DNA from: JASLZO01 sp965247995
GTDB taxonomy: Bacteria; Chloroflexota; Dehalococcoidia; UBA6926
NCBI GenBank assembly: GCA_965247995.1
Contig: OZ252041.1
Coordinates: 124,001 to 188,000, forward strand
Reading direction: 5' to 3'
Length of the DNA stretch: 64,000 nucleotides
The stretch's first letter is position 1. Every line of letters starts with the position of its first letter. Of the stretch, positions 61,632-64,000 are shown one piece after another. The notes beneath the pieces were generated by a model, which did not search any database, was not told where the DNA came from, and saw only the letters and a list, made by a program, of their open reading frames with translations. The position numbers and the translations under genes are program-made.

Positions 61632-62545
61632 CTGCGGCCGCAAACGAGGTCATCCGCCTCGAAGGGCTCACGAAGTTCTACGGTGAAACTCGCGCCCTCA
61701 ACAATGTCGACCTCACTGTCCACCAAGGGGAGATCTTCGGTTACCTCGGACCGAACGGGGCTGGCAAGACGACAACCATCCGGTTGCTCCTCGACTACAT
61801 CCGACCTACGAGTGGGCGCGCCTCGGTGCTCGGACTCGATACGAGGAGGAAGGCGCGGGAAGTGCGCCGCCGAGTGGACTACCTCCCGGGGGACATCGCA
61901 CTGTATGGAAGGATGTCCGGTCGAGAGCTGCTGACCTACCTAGCTAACCTCCGCGGCGGCGTCGATTGGAGGTATGTCGATCGGCTCGCGGACCGTTTCC
62001 AAGCAGATCTCAAACCTCGGATTCAATCGTTGTCTCGGGGCAACCGCCAGAAGCTCGGACTGATCCAAGCCTTCATGGGTCAACCGGAACTGATCATCAT
62101 GGATGAACCCACCGCTGGACTCGATCCCCTCATGCAACAGGAGTTCTACGCGCTTGCGGACGAGGTGCGAGCGGACGGCCGGACCATCTTCGTGTCGTCG
62201 CATATCGTGCCGGAGGTCGAGCGGATCTGCGACCGAGTGGGCATCATCCGCGAGGGCGAACTTGTGGCAGTCGAAGACGTTGGCATGCTGAAGGAACGGG
62301 CACTCCACGAACTGGAGATCCGGTTCGCTCATCCCGTGCCGCTGGAGAGGTTCGCGGACCTCCCAGGCGTACGCGATGTCGCAGTGGATGGTCCGTTGCT
62401 CACCTGCACGGTGGTCGGATCACCCGACGCACTGGTGAAAGCGGCAGCAGCGTATGAGGTCGCGACGCTGAGGAGCACCGAGGCGAACCTCGAGGACGTG
62501 TTCCTCGCCTTCTACGGGGGCGAGACGGAACCAAGTGCTCCGTAA
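61628..62545 (+). CDS. ABC-2 type exporter ATPase
   Basis: 305 aa ATPase of a drug/lipid-type exporter. Walker A GPNGAGKTT, Q-loop-like DYLPGDIALY, signature LSRGNRQKLGL (SRGN in place of SGGQ, frequent in this subfamily), Walker B LIIMDEPTAGLDPL, switch VSSHIVPEVE. The C-terminal part carries the regulatory domain of NatA-type ATPases. Starts at ATG 61628, overlapping trpF; the upstream frame is shadow. Followed by two permease genes. Confidence 0.9.
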   Translation: MTAAANEVIRLEGLTKFYGETRALNNVDLTVHQGEIFGYLGPNGAGKTTTIRLLLDYIRPTSGRASVLGLDTRRKAREVRRRVDYLPGDIALYGRMSGRELLTYLANLRGGVDWRYVDRLADRFQADLKPRIQSLSRGNRQKLGLIQAFMGQPELIIMDEPTAGLDPLMQQEFYALADEVRADGRTIFVSSHIVPEVERICDRVGIIREGELVAVEDVGMLKERALHELEIRFAHPVPLERFADLPGVRDVAVDGPLLTCTVVGSPDALVKAAAAYEVATLRSTEANLEDVFLAFYGGETEPSAP

Positions 62546-63335
62546 CGTTTTTCTCAAGTCGATCAGCGAGCAGCGCCGATCCCTCACATGGTGGCTGCTC
62601 GGCATGGCATCCACCAACGTACTGGTCCTGCTCTTCTACCCCGCTTTCGCGGACCGCCCCGAGATCAACGAGTTGATCGAGAGCATCGGACCGCTCGCCC
62701 AGGTGTTTCTCGGTGAAATCAGGGATCTTACTTCGCCTGAGGGTTTCGTCCAGAGCCGGCTTTTTGCCTTCCTGAGCCCGCTGCTCTTCATCGCCCTGGG
62801 CATCGTCGTGGGTAGTGGCACGATTGCAGGCGAGGAGGAACGAGGGACGCTGGACCTCCTGCTCTCGAATCCGCTCGATCGTTGGCGCGTCGTGGCGGAC
62901 AAATTTGCTGCGGGCGTAGTAACGATGGTGGTCATGGGGATTGGAAGCTGGGCCGGTCTGCTGGTGGGTGCACTGATCGTTTCGATGAGCATAAGCTACG
63001 TTCGATTGGCGGAGGCCACGGCGAGTGCTGCCCTGCTGGGCGCGCTGTTTGCAACGCTAGCGCTGGCGCTTGGATGTATCTCCGGCAAGCGTGGTACTGC
63101 CGCTGGCATCGCGTCAGCAGTTGCAGTTGCCAGTTACCTGTTGAACTCGCTCGCTCCGCTCGTCGATTGGCTGGAACCGTTCAAGCGTCTCTCGCCGTTC
63201 CACTACTACATCGACGCCAGCCCAGTGTTTAACGGAATCGATCCGCTCCACGCGATGGTCTTGGTGATGTTGGTGGCGCTTCTCGCGACAGTGGCCCTTG
63301 TCTCATTCGAGCGTCGCGACCTGGGCGTGGGGTAG
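62535..63335 (+). CDS. ABC-2 type permease (copy 1)
   Basis: 266 aa integral membrane protein, about six helices, with EEERGTLDLLLSNPLDRWRVVADKF, the conserved cytoplasmic motif of ABC-2 permeases (usually P-x-R or E-K-E-x-G-T-L). GTG 62535 lies inside the end of the ATPase gene (11-bp overlap). Probable heterodimer partner of the next permease. Confidence 0.87.
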   Translation: MLRNVFLKSISEQRRSLTWWLLGMASTNVLVLLFYPAFADRPEINELIESIGPLAQVFLGEIRDLTSPEGFVQSRLFAFLSPLLFIALGIVVGSGTIAGEEERGTLDLLLSNPLDRWRVVADKFAAGVVTMVVMGIGSWAGLLVGALIVSMSISYVRLAEATASAALLGALFATLALALGCISGKRGTAAGIASAVAVASYLLNSLAPLVDWLEPFKRLSPFHYYIDASPVFNGIDPLHAMVLVMLVALLATVALVSFERRDLGVG

Positions 63336-63349
63336 CTGGCCGCAGCGCA

Positions 63350-64000
63350 ATGCTCCTTCGCAACGTCTTCTTGACTTCGATTCGCGAACAACGGCGAGCA
63401 CTCGTATGGTGGGTAAGCGGTATGGGCGCTTTGAACGTGGTCACCCTGCTGTTCTACCCCAGCGTCTCCGAGTTGCCCGATATCAATCAGTTCTTCGAAG
63501 ACGCCGGGCCCCTGCTGCAAGCTTTCATGGGCCAGGTCGAGGACTTCACCTCACCGGAAGGCTTCGTGGATGTTGAGCTGTTCTCATTCATGGTCCCGCT
63601 CTTGTTCATTGCCCTGGGGATCGTTGGTGGGACCGGCGCCATTGCGGGCGAGGAAGAGCGCGGCACGCTCGACCTCCTGCTCTCGAACCCGCTCGACCGC
63701 TGGCGCTTGGTGCTGGATAAGTTCCTCGCGAATATGGTCGTCATAACGCTGCTCGGGATCGGAACATGGGCGGGGCTTATCGTTGGCGCACTCATCGTTT
63801 CGATGGAGATAAGTCTGTTGCGGCTCGGAGAAGCGACGCTCAGCGCAGCATTCCTTGGGGCAGCCTACGGCACGTTTGCGTTCGCTTTGGGCAGTTGGCG
63901 GGGGAAGCGTGGGTTAGCTGCGGGGATCACAGCCGCGGTCGCCGTAGCTAGTTACCTCGTCAATTCTTTCGCACCGCTTGTAGACGCGCTTGAGCCGACA
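63350..64000 (+). CDS. ABC-2 type permease (copy 2), truncated by window end
   Basis: Open frame of 217 codons from ATG 63350 to the last base, no stop before the edge. LLRNVFLTSIREQRRALVWW, FTSPEGFVDVELFSFMVPLLFIALGIVGG and EEERGTLDLLLSNPLDRWRLVLDKF match copy 1 residue by residue in several blocks, so this is a tandem paralog. 14 bp after copy 1. Its C-terminus lies outside the window. Confidence 0.87.
   Translation, partial: MLLRNVFLTSIREQRRALVWWVSGMGALNVVTLLFYPSVSELPDINQFFEDAGPLLQAFMGQVEDFTSPEGFVDVELFSFMVPLLFIALGIVGGTGAIAGEEERGTLDLLLSNPLDRWRLVLDKFLANMVVITLLGIGTWAGLIVGALIVSMEISLLRLGEATLSAAFLGAAYGTFAFALGSWRGKRGLAAGITAAVAVASYLVNSFAPLVDALEPT

Noticed and set aside
1..64000. CRISPR array, tRNA, rRNA, insertion sequence or prophage
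   Set aside because: No regularly spaced repeats, transposase or integrase frames, or tRNA-like folds other than the tmRNA ends were seen.

Overview
The window is a dense, high-GC bacterial chromosome segment with about 62 protein genes on both strands, one tmRNA gene and several cis-regulatory RNAs. It has no rRNA, tRNA, CRISPR array or insertion sequence that I could recognise. Gene content suggests a member of the Chloroflexota, perhaps near Dehalococcoidia/SAR202. The hints are a B12-dependent class II ribonucleotide reductase, a tmRNA tag ending LALAA, duplicated orphan molybdenum-hydroxylase large subunits, CoA-thioester catabolism genes and a fused shikimate kinase/dehydroquinate synthase. 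This placement is an inference from gene content, not from a marker gene tree.

Layout. 1-4.3 kb (minus): ruvX-aroE-aroC-aroKB, a chorismate operon. 4.4-9 kb: two enoyl-CoA hydratases, a DUF35 protein, a thiolase-fold protein lacking catalytic residues and a two-domain MaoC hydratase. 9-11.7 kb: a secreted alpha/beta hydrolase lipoprotein and a GlcG/HbpS-type protein. 11.8-18.7 kb (minus): a complete phosphate regulon phoB-phoR-pstSCAB-phoU with an 11-bp-phased PHO-box-like repeat before pstS. 18.9-19.9 kb: ssrA (tmRNA) beside smpB. 20-23.8 kb: nrdR and nrdJ, with tandem NrdR boxes over the nrdR promoter. 23.9-29.2 kb: an AGXT-type aminotransferase, then thiBPQ behind a TPP riboswitch with an intrinsic terminator. 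29.4-32.6 kb: a GNAT-like protein, a Ycf45/R3H ATPase and tmk. 32.6-38.8 kb (minus): rarA-gatC-gatA-aminotransferase-hydrolase-SDR. 39-42.5 kb: a molybdenum hydroxylase large subunit, then a probable selenoprotein. 42.6-48.5 kb: cysteine synthase, transketolase with an overlapping DUF362 gene, amidohydrolase, ThpR and a zinc-ribbon protein. 48.5-53.8 kb: a Trp T-box leader and trpE-trpG-MFS-wHTH-trpD. 53.9-54.2 kb: a deletion relic of an ABC exporter. 54.3-59.3 kb: a second molybdenum hydroxylase paralog and an SPFH/NfeD pair. 59.4-64 kb: Nudix, trpC-trpF, and an ABC exporter with two tandem permeases, the second cut by the window edge.

The most notable finding is at 41303-42244. A GrdB/PrdB-like reductase frame is interrupted by one in-frame TGA that falls exactly at the redox position of a UxxC motif. 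It is followed by a hairpin (41945-41971) that fits the bacterial SECIS description, so the gene very probably encodes a selenocysteine protein that a standard gene caller would split in two. Also of interest are the molybdenum hydroxylase paralog with Asp in place of the catalytic Glu, the degenerate thiolase/DUF35 pair, and the riboswitch and T-box architectures, whose folds can be read directly from the sequence.
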